Origin: Lacibacter sp. H375 | GTDB taxonomy: Bacteria; Bacteroidota; Bacteroidia; Chitinophagales; Chitinophagaceae | Length of the DNA stretch: 64,000 nucleotides | Assembly (NCBI RefSeq): GCF_037892425.1 | Contig: NZ_JBBKTT010000001.1 | Coordinates: forward strand, 2,356,001 to 2,420,000 | Direction of reading: 5' to 3' | In this document: positions 34,470 to 42,945 of the stretch, in pieces | Layout of the letters: the number at the start of each line of letters is the position of its first letter | Numbering within the stretch: position 1 is the stretch's first letter | Notes under the pieces: model-generated | The model's input: only the letters and a program-made list of their open reading frames with translations | The model's database searches: none | What the model was told of the DNA's origin: nothing | Translations under genes and position numbers: made by a program

Positions 34470-35552
34470 ATGATCAGTGATCCCGTGTTAAAAATAGGCC
34501 CTGCAAAAATTGAGCAGATCATTGATGATCCTGAAGCAACTGCCAGGGCGGTTAAACTGGTATATGTAAATTCCAGTGATGATGGGATAGAACGAGTACG
34601 GGCCGGCAAAGGTTTTTCTTACAAATTCAAAAACAAAAGACTGAATGACAAGAAACACCTTGAGCGCATAAAGTCATTGGTGATACCACCGGCCTGGGAA
34701 AACGTATGGATCTGTTATTTAGAAAACGGTCACTTGCAGGTGGTGGGTCTTGATGCCAATAAACGGAAACAATACAAGTATCATCCGTTGTGGAATGAGC
34801 TACGCAATCATACGAAGTTTTACCGCATGTATCAGTTTGGGAAACTGCTGCCTAAAATGCGCCTGCAAATGGAAAAGGATCTTGCACTACCCGGGTTGCC
34901 ATTGAGAAAAGTATTGGCATTAGTCGTGAGTTTGTTGGAACGTACGCATATCAGAGTAGGAAATTATGAGTATGAAAAATTATACGGGTCATTTGGTCTC
35001 ACCACTTTCAAGGATAAACATATTGAAGTGAAAGACAGCAGAATCAAATTTTCGTTCAAAGGCAAAAAAGGAATTCATCACAACCTTGACCTGCGCAGTA
35101 AAAAACTTTCAAAGCTCGTGCAGCAATGCAAAGACATACCGGGAAAAGAACTATTTCAGTATTACAATGAGAACGGTGATCGCAAGCCAGTTGATTCAGG
35201 CATGGTGAATGATTATATACGGGAGATCAGCGGCCAGGATTTTACGGCAAAAGATTTTCGTACATGGGCAGGCACCCTGCATGCTTTTCTTGCTCTTTCT
35301 GATATGGGAATGGAAGAAGAAGAAAGCAACATTAAAAAAAATATCGTCAGTGCATTGGATATAGTAGCGGAGAAATTAGGTAATACAAGAACCGTCTGTA
35401 GAAAATATTATGTGCACCCCAAACTCCTCACCTGGTATGAAAATAAAACTATACAAGGATATTTTAGCGGGTTGAATAAAATTGAAAAGAACGACAATGC
35501 AACCGGCCTCTCGACGGTTGAAAAAGAGTTGATGAAAATCTTGAAGCAGTAG
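34470..35552 (+). CDS. DNA topoisomerase IB (poxvirus type)
   Basis: The 360-residue enzyme has the N-terminal domain with SFKFKNKRLND-like segments and VIPPAWENVWICYLENGHLQVVGLDANKRKQYKYHP (about 71-105). The catalytic domain includes R162 (HIRVGNYEYEK), R264 (KDFRTWAGT) and the catalytic tyrosine in CRKYYVHP (Y314). It relaxes positive and negative supercoils by transient 3'-phosphotyrosine nicking without ATP. Bacterial copies are non-essential accessory enzymes. The first ATG at 34470 is preceded by an A/T-rich leader; no operon partner is seen. Confidence 0.93.
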   Translation: MISDPVLKIGPAKIEQIIDDPEATARAVKLVYVNSSDDGIERVRAGKGFSYKFKNKRLNDKKHLERIKSLVIPPAWENVWICYLENGHLQVVGLDANKRKQYKYHPLWNELRNHTKFYRMYQFGKLLPKMRLQMEKDLALPGLPLRKVLALVVSLLERTHIRVGNYEYEKLYGSFGLTTFKDKHIEVKDSRIKFSFKGKKGIHHNLDLRSKKLSKLVQQCKDIPGKELFQYYNENGDRKPVDSGMVNDYIREISGQDFTAKDFRTWAGTLHAFLALSDMGMEEEESNIKKNIVSALDIVAEKLGNTRTVCRKYYVHPKLLTWYENKTIQGYFSGLNKIEKNDNATGLSTVEKELMKILKQ

Positions 35553-35628
35553 GGATAAGATTTTATTTGGTTGAAGTTATGCTTGCAAAGTGCCGCTGAC
35601 GCCAGCCCCTGACTAACACATGATCAGA

Positions 35629-36042
35629 TTATATCAATTTCTCCAATTCTTTCATGGACGCCTTTATAAATCCCTCTTTATCTTTTTTCACTTCTTTCAA
35701 CATTGCTTTTCTGTCGGCCGGTATGGTAAAATATTTTTCAGCCCATAAGTTTATTTCAATCATTAAAGGAAGCAGGTCAATTCCTTTTTTGGTTAACCTA
35801 TATAACACTTTTGCTTTACTCTCTGGGTGTTCTAACTTTTCAATGATCTTGCTTTCTTCAAGTATCTGTAATCTTGAAGCCAGAATATTTGTGGCTATAT
35901 GTTCCGGGGCTTTTAGAAAATCACCATAAGTACACTCTTTTGCAATCATAAGGTCTCTGATAATCAACAGCGACCACTTATCTCCCCATATATCAAGTGA
36001 ACTACTAACAGGGCAATCTGATCTTTTTTTGAGTTGAGTCAT
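35629..36042 (-). CDS. HxlR-family winged-helix transcriptional regulator
   Basis: From the ATG at 36042 the protein has 137 residues, the normal family length. Upstream in-frame codons would run through the operator region and are not used. Features: KKRSDCPVSSSLDIWGDKWSLLIIRDL with the HxlR-type redox cysteine (C11), then the winged helix (YGDFLKAPEHIATNILASRLQILEESKIIEKLEHPESKAKVLYRLTKKG). It binds DNA as a dimer and often responds to electrophiles through that cysteine. Two perfect palindromes lie directly upstream. It is divergent from an SDR stub and the hydrolase/oxidoreductase pair it probably represses. Confidence 0.92.
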   Translation of the reverse strand: MTQLKKRSDCPVSSSLDIWGDKWSLLIIRDLMIAKECTYGDFLKAPEHIATNILASRLQILEESKIIEKLEHPESKAKVLYRLTKKGIDLLPLMIEINLWAEKYFTIPADRKAMLKEVKKDKEGFIKASMKELEKLI

Positions 36043-36061
36043 AAAAATATTTTTTAAAATA

Positions 36062-36078
36062 ACTTGCAATTTGCAAGT
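36062..36078. promoter_or_regulatory. HxlR operator candidate 1
   Basis: ACTTGCAATTTGCAAGT is a perfect inverted repeat of 8 bases around a single central T. It lies 20 bases upstream of the hxlR start and 53 bases before the SDR stub. The second palindrome repeats the same half-sites with centre-to-centre spacing of 31 bases, about three helical turns. Confidence 0.75.
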
Positions 36079-36092
36079 GATTTGTATCTTGC

Positions 36093-36109
36093 ACTTGCAA
36101 ATTGCAAGT
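36093..36109. promoter_or_regulatory. HxlR operator candidate 2
   Basis: ACTTGCAAATTGCAAGT is the second perfect 8-base inverted repeat, with the same half-site ACTTGCAA as the first and a central A. It ends 21 bases before the ATG of the decayed SDR gene. It is the likely operator for the plus-strand transcript. Confidence 0.75.
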
Positions 36110-36130
36110 AAAAATACAACGCAATCAGAA

Positions 36131-36219
36131 ATGAAACAAACAATTTTAGTAACCGGTGCTTCCTCAGGCTTTGGGTGACTCATCGCCAACAAGCTCCACG
36201 AAACTCACAGGCTTTAGTA
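36131..36219 (+). pseudogene. Remnant of a short-chain dehydrogenase gene
   Basis: An ATG at 36131 gives MKQTILVTGASSGFG, the SDR nucleotide-binding start (TGxxxGxG). An in-frame TGA follows at 36176-36178, then LIANKLHETHRL and a TAG at 36217-36219. Reading through the TGA restores a plausible SDR first helix. Everything beyond about residue 29 is missing, and the hydrolase gene starts 41 bases later. A deletion probably removed the rest of a gene once controlled by the HxlR operators. Confidence 0.75.
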
Positions 36220-36259
36220 ACAGCTTATTTACACAACAACCAATCAAACTATTTCAATC

Positions 36260-37135
36260 ATGACAACAACAACTAAACAAAGTGGAAACGCAACGAATGC
36301 CGGTTACACTTACGCAACAGTTCCCACAAAGTTTGTGGAGGCTAACGGAATAAAAATCGCCTATCGTTCTTACGGTAAAAAAGGCGACATACCTGTTATT
36401 TATCTCAATCACTTAACGGCAAACCTTGACAATTGCGATCCAAGAATTATGGATGCAATTGCAGCACACCGTCATATTATTTCCTTTGATTACAGGGGCG
36501 TTGGTGCAACAACCGGCGAGCAGGGAACAAGTATTGCCGATATGGCAAAAGATGCAATTGCTTTTATTCATGCCTTGGGATACAAGCAAGTTGATATCGT
36601 GGCTTTTTCCATGGGTGGTTTTATTACCCAGGAATTACTTTTAGTGGAACCACAGTTGGTACGTAAAATAATACTTGCAGGTACGGGCCCAAGAGGTGGA
36701 GAGGGCGTTAGCGATGTGGTTGGTTTAACGTATAAGGATGTTTTTAAAGGCATCCTCACTTTCAGAGACCCCAAGTTTTATTTATTCTTTACACAAAACA
36801 AAGTGGGTAAAGAAGCAGCCCGTGATTTTCTGAAACGTTTAAACGAAAGAACAGAAAACCGGGATAAGAAAGTAAAACTGAGTGTATTGAAAAAACAGCT
36901 GCAAGCCATTGCAGCCTGGGGGCATGAAACCCCTGCCGATCTGAGCATTTTTAATCATCCTGTATTAGTAGCAAATGGTGATCATGACAGAATGGTTCCA
37001 ACACCCAATTCGTATGATCTGGCAAAGCGTTTTCCAAATGCTGAAATTATCATTTATCCCAATTCAGGCCATGGTGGCATCTTTCAATATCACAAAGAAT
37101 TTATCACACAGGCATTAAGGTTTTTATTAAACTAA
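36260..37135 (+). CDS. Alpha/beta hydrolase
   Basis: The 291-residue enzyme has a classic alpha/beta-hydrolase core. The oxyanion region is IYLNHLTANLDN, followed by HIISFDYRGVGATTG. The nucleophile elbow is FSMGG (S117), the acid is in NGDHDRMVP and the histidine is in SGHGG near 276. There is no signal peptide. It resembles the haloperoxidase/aryl-esterase group; the substrate is unknown. It is followed 10 bases later by a quinone oxidoreductase. The divergent HxlR and its palindromes suggest induction by reactive or aromatic compounds. Confidence 0.9.
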   Translation: MTTTTKQSGNATNAGYTYATVPTKFVEANGIKIAYRSYGKKGDIPVIYLNHLTANLDNCDPRIMDAIAAHRHIISFDYRGVGATTGEQGTSIADMAKDAIAFIHALGYKQVDIVAFSMGGFITQELLLVEPQLVRKIILAGTGPRGGEGVSDVVGLTYKDVFKGILTFRDPKFYLFFTQNKVGKEAARDFLKRLNERTENRDKKVKLSVLKKQLQAIAAWGHETPADLSIFNHPVLVANGDHDRMVPTPNSYDLAKRFPNAEIIIYPNSGHGGIFQYHKEFITQALRFLLN

Positions 37136-37145
37136 AAATATAAAC

Positions 37146-38147
37146 ATGAAAGCATTCATAGTAAAGCGCTATGGCAAAAATGAAAAATTACAGCTCACTC
37201 AATTGGCCGAACCGCTTGTAAAAGAAACGGACATATTGGTTCAAGTACATGCAGCAGGTGTAAACCTGTTAGATTCAAAAATCAGGGATGGCGAATTCAA
37301 AATGATCTTGCCTTATAAAACTCCATTTACGTTGGGGCACGATGTGGCAGGTGTAGTAACAAAAGTTGGTGCAAAAGTTAAGAAATTCAAAATTGGTGAT
37401 GAAGTATATGCAAGACCTGCCGATCATCGCATTGGTACCTTTGCAGAATTTATTGCAATGAATGAAAACGATGTGGCACTTAAACCAAAAAATCTTTCGA
37501 TGGAAGAAGCTGCTTCTATTCCATTGGTTGGATTAACAGCATGGCAGACACTTGTTGAAAAAGCAAACCTGAAAAAAGGGCAAAAGGTTTTTATCCAGGC
37601 AGGCTCTGGTGGTGTAGGCACATTCGCCATTCAGTTAGCAAAACATTTGGGTGCAACTGTGGCTACAACAACAAGTGCGGCAAATTTTGATTTGGTAAAA
37701 TGCCTGGGAGCAGATGTTGTGATTGATTACAGAAAGGAGGATTTTGAAACCGTACTAAAAGGTTACGATGTAGTGTTGAACAGCCAGGATAAAAAGTCGC
37801 TTGAAAAATCGTTGCGGGTATTAAAACCAGGCGGAAAAGTTATTTCAATTTCTGGTCCGCCTGATGTGGACTTTGCAAAACAAATTAATTCCACCTGGTT
37901 TTTGAAAACAGTGACGAAATTTTTGAGTGCAGGCATTAAGAAAAAAGCAAAACGTCTTGACCTAAACTATTCTTTTCTTTTTATGCGGGCACAGGGCGAA
38001 CAATTAAGTGAACTTACAAAACTGATAGAGCAAGGCATAATAAAACCTGTAATGGATAAAGTGTTTCAGTTTGAACAAACAAATGAAGCGATAGCCTATG
38101 TGGAAACAGGTCGTACAAAGGGCAAAGTTGTTGTGAAGGTGAACTAA
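37146..38147 (+). CDS. NADP-dependent MDR-family quinone oxidoreductase
   Basis: The 333-residue medium-chain dehydrogenase/reductase lacks the structural zinc cysteines. Motifs: VHAAGVNLLDSKIRDGEF (about 34-51), GHDVAGVV (about 64-71), the cofactor-binding AGSGGVGTFAIQLAKHLGA (about 152-170) and a C-terminal GRTKGKVVVKV. This is the QOR-like group that reduces quinones or alkenals with NADPH. It is cotranscribed with the hydrolase upstream and probably under HxlR control. The substrate is inferred from family only. Confidence 0.9.
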   Translation: MKAFIVKRYGKNEKLQLTQLAEPLVKETDILVQVHAAGVNLLDSKIRDGEFKMILPYKTPFTLGHDVAGVVTKVGAKVKKFKIGDEVYARPADHRIGTFAEFIAMNENDVALKPKNLSMEEAASIPLVGLTAWQTLVEKANLKKGQKVFIQAGSGGVGTFAIQLAKHLGATVATTTSAANFDLVKCLGADVVIDYRKEDFETVLKGYDVVLNSQDKKSLEKSLRVLKPGGKVISISGPPDVDFAKQINSTWFLKTVTKFLSAGIKKKAKRLDLNYSFLFMRAQGEQLSELTKLIEQGIIKPVMDKVFQFEQTNEAIAYVETGRTKGKVVVKVN

Positions 38148-38437
38148 CATCCATTGCACAGGGTTGAAGTGCTTTGGTTGAATGATGTTAATATGTTGAT
38201 TGTGCAAAAATGAGGCGATTGCTGTGGATGGTAAACAAAAACTATCACAGACCTTCTTGTGTGTACTGAGCGTTTTGGAACGTATCACCAACAAAGAATT
38301 TATATTCTGCAGCAATGCATGTGCCGATGGTGATAACACAAAACGGCGGCGAACATTAGAATTATAATTGGGCAAAGAATACCAACAACGGCAATAATGC
38401 AGTCCTAAGTTCTTAATTCTTTAGCAGAAAATAAACT
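38148..38437. other. 290 bases without a recognisable gene
   Basis: Follows the oxidoreductase stop. A minus-strand open frame crosses it but overlaps the end of the oxidoreductase gene and shows no family resemblance. It may be decayed sequence, given the HTH remnant next to it. Confidence 0.3.
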
Positions 38438-38575
38438 TTAAAAAAAGTCCGCCGTTACCAATGGCGGACGTTCAATCTTTTTTTCTAATTCCATGGCAAG
38501 TGCATCCTGCTTAATACCAAGTATCTCACGGATACGTTTTACATTTCTTCCTTCGTGTATGGTCTTTTCTGTTAT
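38438..38575 (-). pseudogene. Decayed XRE-type HTH gene, truncated into its terminator
   Basis: Minus-strand translation reads ITEKTIHEGRNVKRIREILG, then IKQDALAMELEKK and IERPPLVTADFF before a TAA at 38438-38440. GRNVKRIREILGIKQDALA is the first part of a Cro/CI-type HTH common in Bacteroidota. The expected ATG codon is ATA (38573-38575), and the second half of the HTH is missing. The last codons are encoded by the terminator hairpin itself, so a deletion joined the gene middle to the terminator. Confidence 0.65.
38440..38469 (-). terminator. Intrinsic terminator, minus strand
   Basis: GTCCGCC (38447-38453) and GGCGGAC (38463-38469) form a seven-base G+C-rich stem with a nine-base loop. On the minus strand it is followed immediately by seven T (38440-38446), a textbook intrinsic terminator. 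It lies inside the HTH remnant. Confidence 0.85.
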
Positions 38576-38629
38576 AATGCTAAAGTAATTACTTCTACCT
38601 TTTTAATAATGGTTTTCTTTCATGAACTA

Positions 38630-38932
38630 TTATCCATCAACTTTCTTGTTCTTTAAAAATTCCTGAATCGCATATTGAAACACTGACTTTCCCTTCTTTA
38701 CTTTTTTTGCATACTTCGCTTTTAATATGGGATCGTTATTGATAGATTGTGCGTAAGCAACCGCTTCAGCAAAACCGCTTCTTTGTTGTTTTTGTAGTGG
38801 ACTTGGTAACACCTTGCTCATATCAGGGTAACGGGTCACCACTGTTTTCTTCCCATATTGCTTAAATACAAGTTGTTTGCCGATCTGGCCTCTCAATCCT
38901 TTTGTAACAATGTTATTGCTTGTTCTTGCCAT
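38630..38932 (-). CDS. Small basic protein of unknown function
   Basis: From the ATG at 38932 the product has 100 residues and starts MARTSNNIVTKGLRGQIGKQLVF. The frame is open further upstream, but that part encodes an unlikely mix. The pattern KGLRGQIGKQLVFKQYGKKTVVTRYPDMSKV, then LSPLQKQQRSGFAEAVAYAQSI-like and a lysine-rich YAKKVKKGKSVFQYAIQEFL tail, recalls small Bacteroidota proteins of unknown function. It is basic and has neither a signal peptide nor membrane helices. Nucleic-acid binding is conceivable but not shown. Confidence 0.7.
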   Translation of the reverse strand: MARTSNNIVTKGLRGQIGKQLVFKQYGKKTVVTRYPDMSKVLPSPLQKQQRSGFAEAVAYAQSINNDPILKAKYAKKVKKGKSVFQYAIQEFLKNKKVDG

Positions 38933-39290
38933 AAATACAGGCATTTGAATAAACAAGATAAACAATATAACACGCAAATGCAAGCATCCTTCGCTCATCT
39001 TTCGCTTTTTAAGCCACTTTTCACCCTGTAAGCAGACAGGTTAATGCCGGTTTAAAGGCATAGAACAACTCAATAGTTATAATTCTAACCGGGAATTGTT
39101 ATTAGAAATTACTGCCTCAGGTATCTATCTACTAAACGCTATAGAACAATTAAAATAAGAGCGCATCCAGGCAATTTGAATAGTTATTTCTTTTTAGGAT
39201 TTGCTGCATCTTGTTTTTGTATAAATATAGCAGGATAAAATAAGGCAGCTATTCCATCAGGTAGTGGGCTTAAGTAAATAAACACTTGGT
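38933..39290. other. Mostly featureless intergenic stretch
   Basis: Between the small basic gene and the luciferase-like gene. The only feature is a 33-codon minus-strand frame at 39184-39285, listed separately. No promoter or hairpin stands out. Confidence 0.4.
39184..39285 (-). CDS. Possible small membrane peptide
   Basis: A 33-codon frame with a GTG start at 39285 lies 5 bases downstream of the luciferase-like gene stop. It encodes a hydrophobic segment (YLSPLPDGIAALFYPAIFI) and a polar, lysine-rich end (QKQDAANPKKK). The hydrophobic-then-basic layout suits a small inner-membrane protein. It could also be chance or a remnant; I recognise no family. Confidence 0.25.
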   Translation of the reverse strand: MFIYLSPLPDGIAALFYPAIFIQKQDAANPKKK

Positions 39291-40322
39291 TTATTTCTTC
39301 AAGGCTTCCCGCACCTTCGGAGCGATCTTCGTTCCAAATAACTCAATTGACTTCATTAACGATGCATGCGATGGGCCACCAACATCCATATGTGCTGAGA
39401 AACGTGTTAAGCCAAACATCTCCTGCATCTGTAAAATTTTATCAATTGCTTCATTGGCATCTCCAATGATCAATGCTCCCTCTTTGCCTCTTCCAAAATC
39501 AAATTGATTACGCTGATAGGCGGGCCATCCACGACTGCTGCCCACTCGGGTCATTTGTGCAGCGTATAAAGGATAATATTCATCCGCAACCTGTTTACTG
39601 TTTTCTCCAAAGAAACAATGCATGTGCACACCCACTTCAAACTTATTCATATCGTGCTCAAAATGCTGGTACACTTTTTTATAATAATCGAACAGCGGTT
39701 GAAATTGTACCGGGCTTCCCCCAATAATAGCAAAGATCACAGGCAAGCCGGCCTTACCAGCACGCAATACAGATTCCGGTGTGCCACCAACAGCCACCCA
39801 AATGTTGAGATGATCATTCACCGCACGTGGCAGTATTTGCTGGTTATTTAATGCAGCTCGGTATTTTCCTTTCCAGGTAATCGGGTTTTGATTATTTATT
39901 TTTTGCAACAGGTCTAACTTTTCGTCGAACAATCCATCATAATCGCTCAGGTTGTAACCATACAATGGAAACGATTCAATAAAACTGCCACGACCTGCAA
40001 CGAGCTCAGCACGGCCGTTACTCAATTGATCAATGGTTGCAAAACTTTGGTACACACGAACAGGATCGGCTGAACTTAATACTGTTACGGCACTGCCCAG
40101 TTTAATATTCTTTGTAACAGTTGCTGCTGCGGCTAAAATAATTTCAGGTGTTGATACAGCATAATCAGGACGATGATGTTCACCTATGCCGTAAAAGTCG
40201 AGACCAACTTCATCCATCAATTTTATCTCTTCAATTAATTCACGCAACCGTTCACCGGCAGATAACGGGTTACCTGCCGCATCGTAATGATTATCGCCGA
40301 ACATGCCCACGCCTAATTCCAT
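39291..40322 (-). CDS. Luciferase-like (LLM class) flavin-dependent oxidoreductase
   Basis: The 343-residue protein has the bacterial-luciferase TIM-barrel fold. The opening is MELGVGMFGDNHYD, then DFYGIGEHHRPDYAVSTPEIILAAAA, IKLGSAVTVLSSADPVRVYQSFATIDQLSNGRAELVAGRGS and the later IWVAVGGTPESVLRAGKAGLP. These are the motifs of the LLM flavin-binding group with FMN as the usual cofactor. It probably oxidises a small organic compound with oxygen and reduced flavin supplied by a separate reductase. No reductase is adjacent. It is a single gene. Confidence 0.92.
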   Translation of the reverse strand: MELGVGMFGDNHYDAAGNPLSAGERLRELIEEIKLMDEVGLDFYGIGEHHRPDYAVSTPEIILAAAATVTKNIKLGSAVTVLSSADPVRVYQSFATIDQLSNGRAELVAGRGSFIESFPLYGYNLSDYDGLFDEKLDLLQKINNQNPITWKGKYRAALNNQQILPRAVNDHLNIWVAVGGTPESVLRAGKAGLPVIFAIIGGSPVQFQPLFDYYKKVYQHFEHDMNKFEVGVHMHCFFGENSKQVADEYYPLYAAQMTRVGSSRGWPAYQRNQFDFGRGKEGALIIGDANEAIDKILQMQEMFGLTRFSAHMDVGGPSHASLMKSIELFGTKIAPKVREALKK

Positions 40323-40382
40323 AGAAATTTATTTTGAATGCAAAGATAGGCGAGAGAAGAGTTTGGAGAATGGGCTGAGATG

Positions 40383-40883
40383 CTAAGCAGCAGTTGTTTT
40401 CTTTTTCTTCTTTCCTTTCTTCAGAGGTTCTTCTTTTGTACTTGGGTCGGCAGGTTCAGTAATTTTGTATTCTGCAACATCAACCTGTATCTTGTTGCTT
40501 GTGTCGGACGCCAAAGCCAATGATATTTTTATGTTTCCATTTTCACTCACAACGTCTATTACAGATTCTTGTGGCTGATCATTCGCTTTTTTGAGGAGAG
40601 CTTTGTATTGAGCTTTCCCATTTACAAGAAATTCTTTCCAATCGCAAACAGATATTTCAGTGATCTCCCCTTCAACCGTTTCTGTTTCACCATTCATTGT
40701 AGCTGTTAAAGTGATTTTGCTGCTGTCGATTGTAATGGTTGACTCCATTGGCATTTCTGTATTGAGAACGCCATTCTTAAAATCTCTTGCTTTGTCACAT
40801 TTAAAGGTTACTGTTCTGTCGCATTGGGCATAGGTAAAATTATATGAAACAAGTAATGCGGTCAGCAGAAATAATTTTTTCAT
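40383..40883 (-). CDS. Secreted protein of unknown function
   Basis: This is a 166-residue protein with signal peptide 1-19 (cleavage after TYAQ). The mature part starts with a C-x(9)-C pair (CDRTVTFKCDK) and is largely predicted beta-strand, including SKITLTATMNGETETVEGEITEISVCDW. It ends in a lysine-rich tail (KKGKKKKKTTAA). No family is recognised. The layout suggests a periplasmic beta-sandwich with one disulfide. It lies 97 bases downstream of the histidine kinase on the same strand, too far to call an operon. Confidence 0.75.
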   Translation of the reverse strand: MKKLFLLTALLVSYNFTYAQCDRTVTFKCDKARDFKNGVLNTEMPMESTITIDSSKITLTATMNGETETVEGEITEISVCDWKEFLVNGKAQYKALLKKANDQPQESVIDVVSENGNIKISLALASDTSNKIQVDVAEYKITEPADPSTKEEPLKKGKKKKKTTAA

Positions 40884-40980
40884 AATAGTTGTTAAGTGAA
40901 GTAATTAAATGGGCATGAACGAATTTAATTCATCGCTAAACATGCTCCGTTAATCAAACGTTAACGCAGGTAATCAGTTG

Positions 40981-42945
40981 TCAATTAGGGATAGACACCT
41001 CTAATGTGCAGCCTTCGCCAGGTGCTGAGGCAAGTTGCATTTTACCTGAATAGAAATTAACACGACTGTTGATATTTTTTAAACCGATTCCGTTGCCTTG
41101 TTGCTGAACATCAAAACCCACTCCGTTATCATGAATAAAAAGAATGAGATGATTGTCTGTTTCTTGTAATCGAATTGTTACCTCAGTTGCCTTTGCATAC
41201 TTAAGAATATTGTTCAGCTGTTCCTGCACAATGCGGTAGATCATCAGTTCTTTATTTTTATCAACCTGCAATGCATCATAATTTTTATCAACCAATAATT
41301 GCACGCTTAGCTTATTTGGTTCCTGCACACTTTCAACCAGATCTTCCAGTGCTTCTGTCAATCCGTTATGACCGAGTGAAGGCGCCACAAGCGAATGGGA
41401 TAATTTCCGGATATCCTGCATTGCTTCTTCAAGATGCAGGTAACACCGTTCAATGATCTCTTCATTAAATGTTTTTTCTGTTTTAGCCACACCCAGGTAA
41501 AGTTTCACTACGCTCAGTAACTGATTAATATTATCGTGTAGCTCAAGCCCAAGTTCATTACGTTCTTTTTCCTGCGCCAATATGGTTATTTCGGTAATAA
41601 GTTTTTGTTGCGAAAGTTCCTTTTCCTGGAGATTTTTCTCCAGTTGCCGTTGCTCAGTAATATCAACCATGATACCACTCAGTTTTGAAGGCTTCCCATC
41701 CTCCACACTTACCGCCACTATATCACGCAGCCAAAGAATGCGACCGTCAGCTGCGATCATCCTGTATTCGAACTGATGCGATTTTCCTTCAGATGTTGAT
41801 TGTGCACAGTAGTTAACTGCCCATGTGCGGTCTTCTTCATAAATATGGTGAGCCCAGAAGTTTGGTTCATTGATCCATCTTTCAACAGGATAACCCAACA
41901 TCCTTTCTGCTTGCTTGCTCACAAATGTGAATTCCATTGTTAGTGCATCTGCTTCCCACACTATACCATCTACACTATTCATTAAAGTATAATAACGTTC
42001 CTGCGACTGTTTAAATTTATATTCCACCAATTGGCGCCGCTGTTCTTCAGCAATCCTCTTCTCCTGTAATCGTTTTATTTCAGACTTGTTGATGATGTAG
42101 GCAGTTGCCCAAATCAATACGCCAAACATAAAAATTACGGCACATACAAAGAGGGATACCCATACCACAACCGAAAAACGCTCTCTTAACATACCCGTTA
42201 AAACATAATAACCCAGCACAACCGGAATGATAACCAGAGCAGGTAATAATAAACGTGCCGCTTTACCGCCGGCATGCATATTGGTTATTTCAGCTACAAA
42301 ACCACGCCTGCTTTTTGCTAACAATAACGCCATTGAAAATAGCATGAAGCAGATGCCGGTATGAAAGGCCATGGGCGTAAAAGAAGTGATCAAATAATTT
42401 GAACTGAGGTGATAGATATAGCCAATCACAGAAAGAATACCCAACCCGTTTACTGGCAGAGCAATCCATTGCGATGCTTCGATGCGATTGCTAAGTAATA
42501 AAAGAAGTGAAGTACCTACCAGCAAAAAACCAGCTGCGGCATGCGCTACCATATAATTAGCTTCACCTTTGTATAAAGTGGATTGTACTTCATTTGTGAA
42601 GAGCAAACGATCGATACCTAAATCATACAAGTCAATAACAGCAAGAAGACGTAAAACTGCAATGATGATAACGAGTATTGCAAGACTTTTTGCAACAACA
42701 AGTTTGTAGCCTTTTTCCTGCGAAAGCAAAAAAGAGAAGCTGCTAAAAAGAAAAGCGATGGCTGTCATGGGGTTCATGGCAACCATTTCCGGCATGATCT
42801 GTTTCAGGAAAAGATTGTCTTGCTGCCAGCCCCACAACACTAATAAAACTATTGCAATCACAATAATTGCAGAGGCTCTTGTCAGATAAAATGAAATACG
42901 GTTCAAAGGAAGGATGCGAGTTTTTTGGGATAAAAGGACAAGCAA
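40981..42945 (-). CDS. Membrane PAS sensor histidine kinase (NarL-type, HisKA_3)
   Basis: The 654-residue protein has eight hydrophobic helices in residues 24-287, a PAS/PAC pair (about 318-432: YTLMNSVDGIVWEADALTMEFTF to SGIMVDITEQ), and a HisKA_3 domain with phospho-acceptor H470 in ELGLELHDN. An HATPase_c domain follows (about 560-654, with HDNGVGFDVQQQGNGIGLKNI). No receiver domain and no NarL-type regulator gene is adjacent, so the partner is elsewhere. The frame opens with TTG at 42945; no ATG is found before the first helix, so the start is uncertain. It diverges from queA. Confidence 0.9.
   Translation of the reverse strand: MLVLLSQKTRILPLNRISFYLTRASAIIVIAIVLLVLWGWQQDNLFLKQIMPEMVAMNPMTAIAFLFSSFSFLLSQEKGYKLVVAKSLAILVIIIAVLRLLAVIDLYDLGIDRLLFTNEVQSTLYKGEANYMVAHAAAGFLLVGTSLLLLLSNRIEASQWIALPVNGLGILSVIGYIYHLSSNYLITSFTPMAFHTGICFMLFSMALLLAKSRRGFVAEITNMHAGGKAARLLLPALVIIPVVLGYYVLTGMLRERFSVVVWVSLFVCAVIFMFGVLIWATAYIINKSEIKRLQEKRIAEEQRRQLVEYKFKQSQERYYTLMNSVDGIVWEADALTMEFTFVSKQAERMLGYPVERWINEPNFWAHHIYEEDRTWAVNYCAQSTSEGKSHQFEYRMIAADGRILWLRDIVAVSVEDGKPSKLSGIMVDITEQRQLEKNLQEKELSQQKLITEITILAQEKERNELGLELHDNINQLLSVVKLYLGVAKTEKTFNEEIIERCYLHLEEAMQDIRKLSHSLVAPSLGHNGLTEALEDLVESVQEPNKLSVQLLVDKNYDALQVDKNKELMIYRIVQEQLNNILKYAKATEVTIRLQETDNHLILFIHDNGVGFDVQQQGNGIGLKNINSRVNFYSGKMQLASAPGEGCTLEVSIPN

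Noticed and set aside
36043-36192. N-terminal extension of the HxlR protein from a TTG at 36192
   Set aside because: The extension would be translated from the SDR stub and both palindromes. The 137-residue form from 36042 has the normal family length.
38004-38375. 123-codon minus-strand ORF after the oxidoreductase
   Set aside because: Half of it lies inside the oxidoreductase gene on the other strand, and the product has no recognisable domain.
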